Source: Coemansia sp. RSA 1804 (lineage: Eukaryota > Kickxellomycota > Kickxellomycetes > Kickxellales > Kickxellaceae). From it: 25,888 bases of DNA. The stretch is from contig JANBTH010000217.1 of assembly GCA_027578815.1 (NCBI GenBank), positions 1 through 25,888 on the forward strand, given 5' to 3'. The translations under genes were made by a program, and so were the position numbers. This document shows, piece by piece, positions 1-7,391 of the stretch; within the stretch, counting starts at the first letter, position 1, and every line of letters starts with the position of its first letter. Below the pieces are notes generated by a model that was not told the DNA's origin, searched no databases, and saw only the letters and a program-made list of their open reading frames with translations.

Positions 1-215
1 ATGCTTGACTTTGAGCGTGCCGACTTTGCCATGCTTCCCCTCTTTGATTTCTATTATGCTATTCTAGGAGGCTGACAAGGAGTGCGTAATGAAATTAAAG
101 GAAACAAAGGAATAGGAGGATGGAATTGTGAAAAGGGGGAGAAGAAGAAAGCCTGGCATTCTTATTTTGTGAGCAACTGATGAAAAAATGCAAAAAAAAA
201 ACACACCGATCGGGA

Positions 216-380
216 TCAGCGTGATTGGGATTTGTGATTAAGAAGCGCTTGGCGAATCTGAATCTCCTCCAGCTTGCTCAACAGCCATTCCGTTTTTTCC
301 TCTGGCGGTTGTTTTGGATATTTATTGAATGAGTGATTATCTCGTATTGTATTCATATCCTTGAATGCACACTCTAGCAT
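216..380 (-). CDS. Possible small protein or terminal exon (54 aa), unrecognised
   Basis: An ATG-started reading frame of 54 codons. Its C-terminal half looks coding: after a Pro-Pro-Glu-Glu segment comes a charged amphipathic helix of the W-L-L-x-K-L-E-E-I-Q-I-R-Q-A-L-L type. An in-frame TAG lies just upstream of the start (positions 393-395) and could be part of a splice acceptor, so this may be the last exon of a gene that continues to the right rather than a complete gene. I found no donor in the correct phase. A second 54-codon minus-strand frame lies at 481-645, but no clear junction links the two. Function unknown; chance remains possible. Confidence 0.3.
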   Translation of the reverse strand: MLECAFKDMNTIRDNHSFNKYPKQPPEEKTEWLLSKLEEIQIRQALLNHKSQSR

Positions 381-819
381 ACTTATCTTGTGCTAGGTCT
401 GAATTAAAGGTGCTAAAGTTCCACTCCTTTTTCTCCACAAGATATCAAGTGTATATTTGAATATGTCTTTATAGATATGTTCATTTGCTCGCACTACTTT
501 TTTGTTGCCGTGTCTCCTCTTCACGTTTTAAATAATTTAGACCGACATATAAATGGTTGGGGGACAAGCCAAAGCAAAAAAATTCATGAATTCCCCCTAT
601 ATGACTGCCTTTTTCTCTCATCAGTGTCGCAGGGCGGGGATTCATTCCTCCAGAATGACTCCCAGCCTACGTATGCCCTAAATTCAACCATTGCGTACAT
701 GTGAATCTACGCTAGTATAATTATACTTGCATATTACGTAGGAGTAAAAGACGTCATAAGAGGAAAACTTTCTTTTCCACATATCTAATCGAACAAAGTC
801 CTATATCCAGCTGAATTCA
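381..819. other. Intergenic, weak overlapping ORFs only
   Basis: This AT-rich stretch holds a 75-codon plus-strand frame (477-704) and, antisense to it, a 54-codon minus-strand frame (481-645). Both begin with ATG, neither resembles a known family, and at most one can be real. I see no repeat or RNA gene. Confidence 0.4.
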
Positions 820-1130
820 ATAAATAAATAAAACCTTAATGTATGAAATCTGACATTTCATGCTTGCGTAATATGATAAAATTAGGTTTCTTCTTCCAAT
901 AATCCATTTTAATTTATATATCATAAATGTGACCACATTGGCAATTTATCTTGTTTTACTGTGTTTTTTTTAATTAATACACATGATATACAATAAAACC
1001 CACACAAGGAATAATGCCTTTATAATGTTTACAAGCTTGCAGTGTTTTATATCCAATTAAAATTTTATAATAAATGATGATGTAATCTAAACGTAGTATA
1101 CAGAAAATTTGCTTTTTATATGGTTTTTAG

Positions 1131-1138
1131 TATAAAAG
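1131..1138 (+). promoter_or_regulatory. TATA box of the first MC-x-Y gene
   Basis: TATAAAAG lies 123 bp before the ATG at 1254. The same octamer lies at exactly the same distance before the paralogue at 3184. A motif AACAACCTA follows at about 1198-1206; related ACAACCTA or ACAACATA motifs occur at similar places upstream of the right-hand paralogues. Confidence 0.5.
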
Positions 1139-1253
1139 CAGCTAGTCGGAGGTCTCTCTTTGGCCATTAGGCAAATAAGATTTTTTTCACATTTTAACAA
1201 CCTACGGATAATTTTTAAAAATTTTATTATACATTATACAACTGTTGGCCATA

Positions 1254-1478
1254 ATGTGTGAGTATAAATGCAAGATTTGTAAGTGCAGGGCGTTAAATAG
1301 GGCCTGCCCTACAGATATGTATACTTGTCGCAAAAAGATATCTGTTGTTTGCCAGAGATACTACGATACACTTTCTGACGCAGAAAAACTTGAGCTTCCA
1401 GTGCCTGTAAATGTAATTAAGCTTAATCGACACGTACTTATCTCATCAAAAAAAACGTTACGTGGATTATGTCGGTAG
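1254..1478 (+). CDS. Small Cys-rich MC-x-Y-x-C-x2-C family protein, copy L1 (74 aa)
   Basis: Function unknown. The start is the ATG at 1254, because both paralogues (3184 and 4061) align from this Met; the frame stays open upstream to a TTG at 1245, which is not a plausible start. Cysteines lie at 2, 6, 9, 11, 18, 25, 33 and 73. The N-terminal half holds the cysteines, a charged linker L-S-D-A-E-K follows, and the end is L-I-S-S-K ... L-C-R. There is no signal peptide or membrane segment, so the protein is probably cytosolic or nuclear and the cysteines reduced, which suggests metal binding (inference). Retention of cysteine spacing against copy L2, while most other residues differ, argues that it is translated. 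It sits in a tandem unit with its own TATA box. Confidence 0.75.
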   Translation: MCEYKCKICKCRALNRACPTDMYTCRKKISVVCQRYYDTLSDAEKLELPVPVNVIKLNRHVLISSKKTLRGLCR

Positions 1479-2240
1479 TAATTGTGAGATGCATCCACAG
1501 AACACAATTAATTAAACAAAAAATTGTATTTACAAGTGCCAATTTGTTAAAGTATAAATAATGAGACAATTAAAGGCAACAATAAATATATAGTTCTGTT
1601 GATTATTAATTACTTTTGCATTATTCTACATATTGGAAAAAGCATTTATTTTTGGTACATTGATGAGAAGCAAAAGGAATTAAGACATGTTATAAAATAA
1701 ACACTATTTTACGTAAATACAAAACGTGTATATATTTTATTAAATGTTTATATCTTAATAAAATTAACATACTAAAGAATAGAGGTAAGAAAATCCAAAA
1801 TTTATAAAATACTGGCTACTTAGTTTATTATAACTGCTGCGGTCATTCCTGTAAAAAAAAGGTTGTTGCTTAAATAAAAGCAGCCAAGAGTTGGATTTTG
1901 GCGTCAAGTATTTGTTAGTTTACACGTTGATATCAGAGCACATTAATATGCTTGCAAATATATGACAACCTCATAAAAGCAGCATCAAATCTGTAGTTTT
2001 ATTTTCTAGAATTTTTTACCTCTCAGACTAAGTAAAATTTGCTAATTCTTTTTAATACTTTATTATCAATTGAAACAAATAATTAACTATAAATTATTTT
2101 ATTTCTTCAATATAATATCAAATGCTTTTTAATTATTAGAAAAGCAACTCGTTAAACATACGCTTTTTTGTCTAAATACTATTATCACGTACAAGCCAAA
2201 GTATTGTTGCTGTCTATTTTTATTCAACAGCTAAGCAATT
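1479..2240. other. AT-rich spacer with promoter-core remnants
   Basis: There is no gene here. ATAAAAGCAGC, the core of the first gene's promoter (1132-1142), recurs at 1874-1884 and 1973-1983 without a usable gene at the expected distance. TATAAATT at 2088-2095 lies 153 bp before the broken copy's ATG. The first part is the 3' flank of tandem unit 1. Confidence 0.5.
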
Positions 2241-2456
2241 ATGTATATATATGAGTGCAATGGATGCAAGAACAAGGCTAGAGCAATTAGGTTGTATACT
2301 TAAAGCAACTGCAATAAGATTGTAAGTGTTGCGTGCTGGCAGTATTTTCTTAATTCCTATAAGCACGGTAAAAGCACAACAGCGCTTACTCAAGTGGACT
2401 TTTTTTTATAAATTAGTTGGAAAACGCCAAGCATTTTGTGTGCCAAAAAAACTTAA
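2241..2456 (+). pseudogene. Broken MC-x-Y family copy, psi-L (between L1 and L2)
   Basis: The reading frame from the ATG at 2241 aligns with the neighbouring family members from end to end, but it is disrupted by in-frame TAA codons at 2301-2303 and 2409-2411. Cysteine 2 is Tyr (TAT in place of TGT) and cysteine 18 is lost, while the residues equivalent to C6, C9, C24, C32 and the C-terminal Cys remain. After the first stop the same frame still shows V-D-F and L-C-A-K-K, matching V-D-F and L-C-V-L-K-K of copy L3. It lies 987 bp after L1's start and 943 bp before L2's start, so it occupies a regular slot in the array. A 77-codon frame at 2326-2559 in another phase begins with TTG and is not the ancestral frame. 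Confidence 0.7.
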
Positions 2457-3060
2457 AGGTAATGAGCTAAAAAAATTGATATTAAACAAATATTGTACAA
2501 TTTATCAGCTTAAACACAGTTGGCTATTTGTTAAAATAAAATATTGGCAATGGAAATAATGCAATAACTATGCAAACTGAAACTCTTGCCAATATACTTG
2601 GTGTAAAGTAGTCGCTTCAAGTAAAATATATACATGTAAAAAAGTAATGCAAGTGAACACGCCATTTCTTTTAGATGGATGGGGGCTCTACATTATTTTC
2701 TTGTTGCCATGCCTTTTTTATTTTAGTAAGACAATGTCGACAAATTAAAATTTAAAAATAAACTAAATATGAAATGAAATATGAAATGTCATGTTTAATT
2801 AATATAGTAGAATTAGGTTTCTGCTTTCATGAATTTTCATCTACTCTACGCATATCCTAAATGTGACAACGGTGACAATTTATCTTTTTACTGTGTTTTT
2901 CATTTAACACACATGATATGCAATAAAAACTACACAATAAATAAAGCCTTCATAATGCTTACAAGCTTGCAGCGTCTTATATGCAGTTAAATCTTTACAA
3001 TAAATGATAATGTGATTTAAACAAGATATACGAAAAATTTTCTTTCTATCTGTTTTTTAG

Positions 3061-3068
3061 TATAAAAG
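3061..3068 (+). promoter_or_regulatory. TATA box of copy L2
   Basis: TATAAAAG, 123 bp before the ATG at 3184, identical in sequence and distance to the element before copy L1. Confidence 0.5.
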
Positions 3069-3183
3069 CAACTGGTTGGAGGACTCTCTTTTGCCATTAG
3101 ACAAAGCAGATTTTCTTTAATTTTCAACACCCTATGGATAATATTTAAATACTTTGATTTACATTATTCAGCTGTTCATCATT

Positions 3184-3405
3184 ATGTGTCTGTATAAATG
3201 CCGAATTTGTAGGCGTTGGGCTGTAAGTAGAGACTGCTCCAATATGGATATTTGTGAAAAAAGGGTACACGTTTACTGCCAGAATTCCTACAATAAGCTT
3301 TCTGATGAGCAAAAGCGTAAGCTCCCCGTACCAATAATTGTAACTAATCTTAGCAATCATAAACTTATCTCGTCGAAAAGTGGACGTCCATTATGTCAAA
3401 AATAA
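3184..3405 (+). CDS. Small Cys-rich MC-x-Y-x-C-x2-C family protein, copy L2 (73 aa)
   Basis: Close paralogue of L1. Cysteines lie at 2, 6, 9, 18, 24, 32 and 71. The Y at 4, the linker L-S-D-E-Q-K, the L-P-V-P segment and the ending L-I-S-S-K ... L-C are shared with L1; L1's extra cysteine at 11 is Arg here. The start was chosen at the ATG aligned with L1 and L3; the upstream extension begins with TTG at 3154 and is not conserved. No secretion signal, membrane segment or known domain is recognisable. The spacing between the fourth and fifth cysteines is one residue shorter than in L1 and L3, as in the broken copy, which suggests L2 and the broken copy are the closest pair at that point. Function unknown. 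Confidence 0.75.
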   Translation: MCLYKCRICRRWAVSRDCSNMDICEKRVHVYCQNSYNKLSDEQKRKLPVPIIVTNLSNHKLISSKSGRPLCQK

Positions 3406-3675
3406 TTATGAGTTGTATCAACAGGACACAATTGATTAAGCAACAATATTATATTAACAAGTGTCTCTTGGTTAAAATGTAGACAATAAAAGATTATGTG
3501 GCAATAATAAAGTATATTTTTGTTAGTTTTATTCTTTGCATAAACCAGCGTATTAATTGTTGCTTTTACTTTTGCTACATTGTTAAAAAATAAGACACAT
3601 CATAAAAATTTGTATCCTATGCGCAGATACTATGCGCACATATATTTAATTAAATATTTTATTTGGCAAATTAAA

Positions 3676-3915
3676 GTTTAAAAATAAATAAACCTTTAAT
3701 GTATGAAATCTGATATGTCATACTTGCGTAATATGATGAAATTAGGTTTCTGCTTCCAAGAACCCATTTTTAATTTATATATAATAAATGTGACCACACT
3801 GGCAATTTACCTTGTTTCATTGTGTTTTTCTTCAATGAATATGATATAAAATAAAGATTACACAAGGAATACAGTCTTGATGGTGTTTACAAGCTTGCAA
3901 TGTCATATATCCAAG
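3676..3915 (+). repeat. Tandem unit 4, upstream half
   Basis: Third clear copy of the upstream block at 820-1065 and 2750-2990: GTATGAAATCTGA, ATTAGGTTTCTGCTTCC, AAATGTGACCACA and ACAAGCTTGCA occur in the same order. Similarity fades near 3915 where the TATA element begins, so the promoter and gene that follow are more divergent than the upstream block. Confidence 0.7.
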
Positions 3916-3923
3916 TATAAAAT
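3916..3923 (+). promoter_or_regulatory. TATA-like element of copy L3
   Basis: TATAAAAT, 145 bp before the ATG at 4061, within the 120-156 bp range seen for the other family members. Confidence 0.4.
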
Positions 3924-4060
3924 GGATAAGTTTTGCTCAATATCCGTTGACAGAAGAGCAAATAATTCGACATTGGTTTTTCCTCTAAAGCATACTATAA
4001 ACGTATTAACCAAGATAAGCAAGTATAATCTATCCTACACCGCTTGAGATTTAGCCAGAA

Positions 4061-4279
4061 ATGTGTATCTACGTGTGCATTGAATGCAAAAGTGAGGTTT
4101 TTCGCGAAAGTTGCTTTACTGGATACGACGATTGTAGAAAGCCTAAATATGTTGGGTGTACCAACTATGACCAAAACCTTGTCAAAAACGGTAGAAGCAG
4201 GTCACTACTTGATAGAGTAGACTTTTCCTCATTGATTCCTGCCAAGGGGAACAACGTGTTATGTGTGCTCAAAAAGTGA
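4061..4279 (+). CDS. Small Cys-rich MC-x-Y-x-C-x2-C family protein, copy L3 (72 aa)
   Basis: Divergent third intact member on the left. Cysteines lie at 2, 6, 9, 18, 25, 33 and 68, matching L1 except for L1's extra Cys 11 and the position of the last cysteine. The tail reads S-L-I-P-A-K ... L-C-V-L-K-K, the counterpart of L-I-S-S-K ... L-C in L1 and L2. The middle (residues 34-56) is not alignable with L1 or L2 but shares a V-D-F with the broken copy. The ATG is the first in-frame codon of the frame. No signal peptide or known domain. It is the last array member before the GC-rich block. Function unknown. Confidence 0.7.
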   Translation: MCIYVCIECKSEVFRESCFTGYDDCRKPKYVGCTNYDQNLVKNGRSRSLLDRVDFSSLIPAKGNNVLCVLKK

Positions 4280-4788
4280 GGGCAAAGGATAAGGTAGTTG
4301 GTTTCCAATAAACATTGTCTGGTTAGTTGGCATAAAAGCGGTTGGCTGAATGTTTAGTAAAGTTTCATAGTGAAGAGATAAGAGCAATTTTAAAGCATGT
4401 AGATTTTGCCTTTGATAAACTATGCTTGTGAATAAATGATGTGTAGCATTAGATTCTAGCCAAAGTCAATACTTTCCTTTTTCAAGGATTTGCTGGCAAT
4501 GCCAAAGTTCCCACGAGTTGTTTTTCCATTTTCACTTTATCTTCAGCTTCAAATACCGTGAGAAAAAAGCCAAAGCTGGACTTTTATCATCCTGGTCATG
4601 TGAAGGCAAAACAGAGAACGGACTGAACGCTTTGCTCATTGTATTCTCCGAGATTCTAATGAGTTTTGCTCTGGCATCAGTTCTTCTTTTTGCTTTCTTT
4701 TCTGTTTGTTTGTTCTGCTTGGTTTAAAAGTACTACTCTATACTCTTTTTCAGCCTTAACACGTTCTTTTTACTAATATCTTTAAATC
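4280..4788. other. Transition spacer before the housekeeping block
   Basis: Composition changes here from AT-rich to balanced. CATAAAAGCGG at 4331 resembles the family promoter core, but only a short out-of-family frame follows. A 69-codon frame (4518-4727) starts with TTG and is not supported. Pyrimidine-rich tracts ending in CAG near 4753 could belong to the 5' leader of the next gene. Confidence 0.4.
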
Positions 4789-7032
4789 ATGCTTCGCACA
4801 GGCTCATCACGCACTACTGGGCTTGTCAGGCGCCAGAGCTTTTACCCATTGACCGCAGCAGCTAGTCGCCTTTACACGGCGCAGGCAGCGCAAACGGTAT
4901 CCAAGTTGTCGGCAGACTCACAACACAAACCGCTGTTTGACAAGATACTCATAGCTAACCGCGGGGAGATTGCCTGCCGTGTGATCCGCACTGCGCGCAA
5001 GCTGGGCATCAAAACAGTTGCTGTGTACAGCGAGGCTGACGCAGACTCAATGCATGTCAGACTGGCAGACGAGGCGTATCTAATTGGCCAGGCGCCAGTG
5101 TCAGAGAGCTATCTAAGAACGGATACAATAATCGATGTTGTGCGCAGATCCGGCGCCCAAGCAATACACCCTGGCTACGGGTTTCTTTCCGAAAACGCAG
5201 GGTTTGCCGAGAGACTCGAGTCGGAGGGCATCCGATTTATTGGTCCTCCGGGAGCGGCCATCCGGGCAATGGGATCAAAATCGGAGAGCAAGCGGATCAT
5301 GCAGGAGGCAGGCGTGCCGGTTGTTCCTGGGTACCACGGAGAAAACCAGGATGCAGCGTTTTTGAAGCAAAAGGCCGACGAGATTGGCTATCCGGTGCTG
5401 ATCAAGGCGGTTCTCGGCGGCGGAGGAAAGGGCATGCGGATTGTCGAAAAGCCCCAGGACTTTGAGATGATGCTCGAGTCGTCGCGTCGTGAGGCAATAA
5501 AGTCGTTTGGCGATGACGAGGTGCTTGTTGAAAAGTACCTCACTACGCCAAGACACGTCGAGGTGCAAGTGTTTGCGGATACGCATGAAAACGCTGTGCA
5601 TCTGTTTGAGCGCGACTGCTCCGTGCAGAGGCGTCACCAGAAGATCATTGAGGAGGCGCCAGCACCGCATCTGCTTCCCGAGGTCCGCAAGCAGCTCGGC
5701 GACAAGGCTGTAGCTGCGGCAAAGGCGGTTAACTATGTGGGCGCAGGCACCGTCGAGTTCATTATGGACCACGACACGCAGCAGTTCTACTTTATGGAGA
5801 TGAACACCCGGCTGCAGGTGGAGCATCCAGTGACCGAGATGGTGACAGGCACCGATCTGGTCCAGTGGCAGCTTGAGGTTGCCGCTGGAAACCCGCTGCC
5901 AGCCACGCAGGACCAGATCAAGTGCACGGGCCATGCGTTTGAGGCCAGGATCTACGCAGAGAACCCTGACAACGGGTTCCTTCCTGACACAGGGCGCCTT
6001 GTGCACCTGCAGACGCCAAGGCCCTCCAGCGATGTGCGTGTCGAGACAGGCGTACAGACTGGCGACGCAATCTCCGTTTACTACGATCCGATGATTGCCA
6101 AGCTTGTGGTCCGCGGAGACAATCGTCGGGCGGCGCTGCGGGTGCTGCGCAAGGCGCTGGATGAGTACCAGGTTGTTGGTCTGCACACAAACATTGGCTT
6201 TCTGAAGCGGCTGGCGCAGTCGCCAGACTTTGCTGCAGGCGATGTGGAGACCGGATACATCAACAAGCATCTGGACGAGCTGTTCCCGCAAGCAACGGAT
6301 CCCTCGCCCTCGACCGTAGCCCAGGCAGCTCTGGCCCTTATTATAGACTCTAACACCAGGGCAGCAATGCAGATGGGCTCTGCCGGGCTTTACTCGCCGT
6401 GGGCGGCGATAGACTCGTTCCGAATCAACGCGCTGGGCGTGCAGACTGTAGCTGTGGTGTTTGGCAAGCAGAAGTACAGCGTGTCTGTGAGCGTTGCCAA
6501 TGAGCATGTGTATTCTCTGGCTGTCTATAAGCATGCTGCAGAAAGCGACTCTTCTTCATCTGCCAAGAACACAAAGTCACAGATTGCGTGCTTTGAAAAC
6601 GTGCGTCCTTCGTGGGTTGCAATGCCAGGCGGCGTTGGAAGCAGCAGTGGCGGCGGACATCTGCGAGTGCTGCTTGGCGACCGACTGTGCGCGTCAAATG
6701 TCGTCTTCAGCAGAGATTCCGCCATAACTGTGTTTGACCAGGGCAACATGGCGGTCTTTGAGGTTCCGCGCCCCGACTACATGGCCGACGAGGCAGATGC
6801 TGGATCTGAATCGGTCACAGCGCCAATGTCGTGCAAGATTGTCCAGATTCTGGTTGAGTCGGGTGCGGAGGTTGCCCAGGACACGCCGCTTGTTGTGCTT
6901 GAGGCTATGAAGATGGAGCATGTCATCAAGGCGCCAAGGGCTGGGAAGGTTGTTGAGGTCTACTACAAGGTCGGCGATCTGGTTGACGAGGGCAAAAGCC
7001 TTGTTGCTTTTGAAGAGACCAGTTCGTCGTAG
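4789..7032 (+). CDS. MCCC1: Methylcrotonyl-CoA carboxylase subunit alpha, mitochondrial
   Basis: Biotin-carrying subunit of 3-methylcrotonyl-CoA carboxylase, which carboxylates 3-methylcrotonyl-CoA in mitochondrial leucine breakdown. The 747-residue product has an Arg/Ser-rich N-terminal presequence (about 1-45), a biotin carboxylase N-domain from I-L-I-A-N-R-G-E (about 53), an ATP-grasp domain with the glycine-rich loop at 210-219 and the M-N-T-R-L-Q-V-E-H segment near 338-346, a biotin carboxylase C-domain, a linker, and a C-terminal biotinyl domain with A-M-K-M, the biotinylated Lys being about residue 708. Length and order fit MCC-alpha better than pyruvate carboxylase, which continues into a carboxyltransferase domain, or acetyl-CoA carboxylase. 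Propionyl-CoA carboxylase alpha is the main alternative. No intron. The partner beta subunit is not in the window. Confidence 0.93.
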   Translation: MLRTGSSRTTGLVRRQSFYPLTAAASRLYTAQAAQTVSKLSADSQHKPLFDKILIANRGEIACRVIRTARKLGIKTVAVYSEADADSMHVRLADEAYLIGQAPVSESYLRTDTIIDVVRRSGAQAIHPGYGFLSENAGFAERLESEGIRFIGPPGAAIRAMGSKSESKRIMQEAGVPVVPGYHGENQDAAFLKQKADEIGYPVLIKAVLGGGGKGMRIVEKPQDFEMMLESSRREAIKSFGDDEVLVEKYLTTPRHVEVQVFADTHENAVHLFERDCSVQRRHQKIIEEAPAPHLLPEVRKQLGDKAVAAAKAVNYVGAGTVEFIMDHDTQQFYFMEMNTRLQVEHPVTEMVTGTDLVQWQLEVAAGNPLPATQDQIKCTGHAFEARIYAENPDNGFLPDTGRLVHLQTPRPSSDVRVETGVQTGDAISVYYDPMIAKLVVRGDNRRAALRVLRKALDEYQVVGLHTNIGFLKRLAQSPDFAAGDVETGYINKHLDELFPQATDPSPSTVAQAALALIIDSNTRAAMQMGSAGLYSPWAAIDSFRINALGVQTVAVVFGKQKYSVSVSVANEHVYSLAVYKHAAESDSSSSAKNTKSQIACFENVRPSWVAMPGGVGSSSGGGHLRVLLGDRLCASNVVFSRDSAITVFDQGNMAVFEVPRPDYMADEADAGSESVTAPMSCKIVQILVESGAEVAQDTPLVVLEAMKMEHVIKAPRAGKVVEVYYKVGDLVDEGKSLVAFEETSSS

Positions 7033-7391
7033 CAGCATTTGCGCTTTCTTGTGTGTTAATCCGTTTCTTATCTTGTTTCTCTGCGTACATCCCAATAATA
7101 AAAAAGCGCCAAATCCTCTTTCTGCTGGAAAAAGCGAAGAGCATCCAGCATTTCTGTTGTGATGGATTTTCTGTGTTGCCTTGTATTTTGCGCAGCCACT
7201 GCCAGAAGTTGGATGGAAATCAACCGCAGGCAGACGCATATAAATCCCAGGAGCTGCTGCTGGTCCATTGGCAAGTTTCCTTTCTCTCTTCACTCTTTAC
7301 CTCGTTTTATCTTTTTCGTGCAACCAGCCTAAATCTTTTGTTGTCTCTCAGTTGGCAAACACATTTTCAGTCCTTTGTTTTTTATAAAACC
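7033..7391. promoter_or_regulatory. Intergenic region with TATA box for the DUF4246 gene
   Basis: This 359-bp interval separates two same-strand genes. TATAAA at 7239-7244 lies 148 bp before the next ATG and is the best promoter candidate. The open frame running back to 7053 has no ATG before 7392 that would make a better start. Confidence 0.45.

Larger units (their letters stand above)
820..1700 (+). repeat. Tandem unit 1 (carries first intact MC-x-Y gene)
   Basis: This is a segment of about 0.9 kb that recurs in diverged form at about 2750-3620 and, upstream half only, at 3676-3915. Shared landmarks in order are: a tract around ATTAGGTTTCT, a tract around AAATGTGACCACA, ACAAGCTTGCA, a TTTTTAGTATAAAAGCA promoter core, and then the small gene. 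Similarity continues past the stop codon (ACACAATT, then ATTAA). Boundaries are approximate because they were aligned by eye. Confidence 0.7.
2750..3620 (+). repeat. Tandem unit 3 (carries copy L2)
   Basis: Diverged duplicate of 820-1700: same order of landmarks, same 123-bp promoter-to-start distance, and similarity on both sides of the gene. The intervening unit (about 1700-2750) carries the broken copy and is more decayed. Edges are approximate. Confidence 0.7.

Noticed and set aside
4438..4458. ATG-TGT following a TATA-like element at 4332, like a fifth left-array gene
   Set aside because: Stop codon after six codons and no alignment to the family beyond Met-Cys.
5275..6534. 419-codon minus-strand open frame across the MCCC1 gene
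   Set aside because: Antisense shadow of a GC-rich coding region; the opposite strand encodes an unmistakable carboxylase.
7053..7391. 113-codon N-terminal extension of the DUF4246 protein
   Set aside because: Begins with GTG, crosses the TATA box at 7239, and is AT/Phe-rich; the conserved protein starts after the ATG at 7392.
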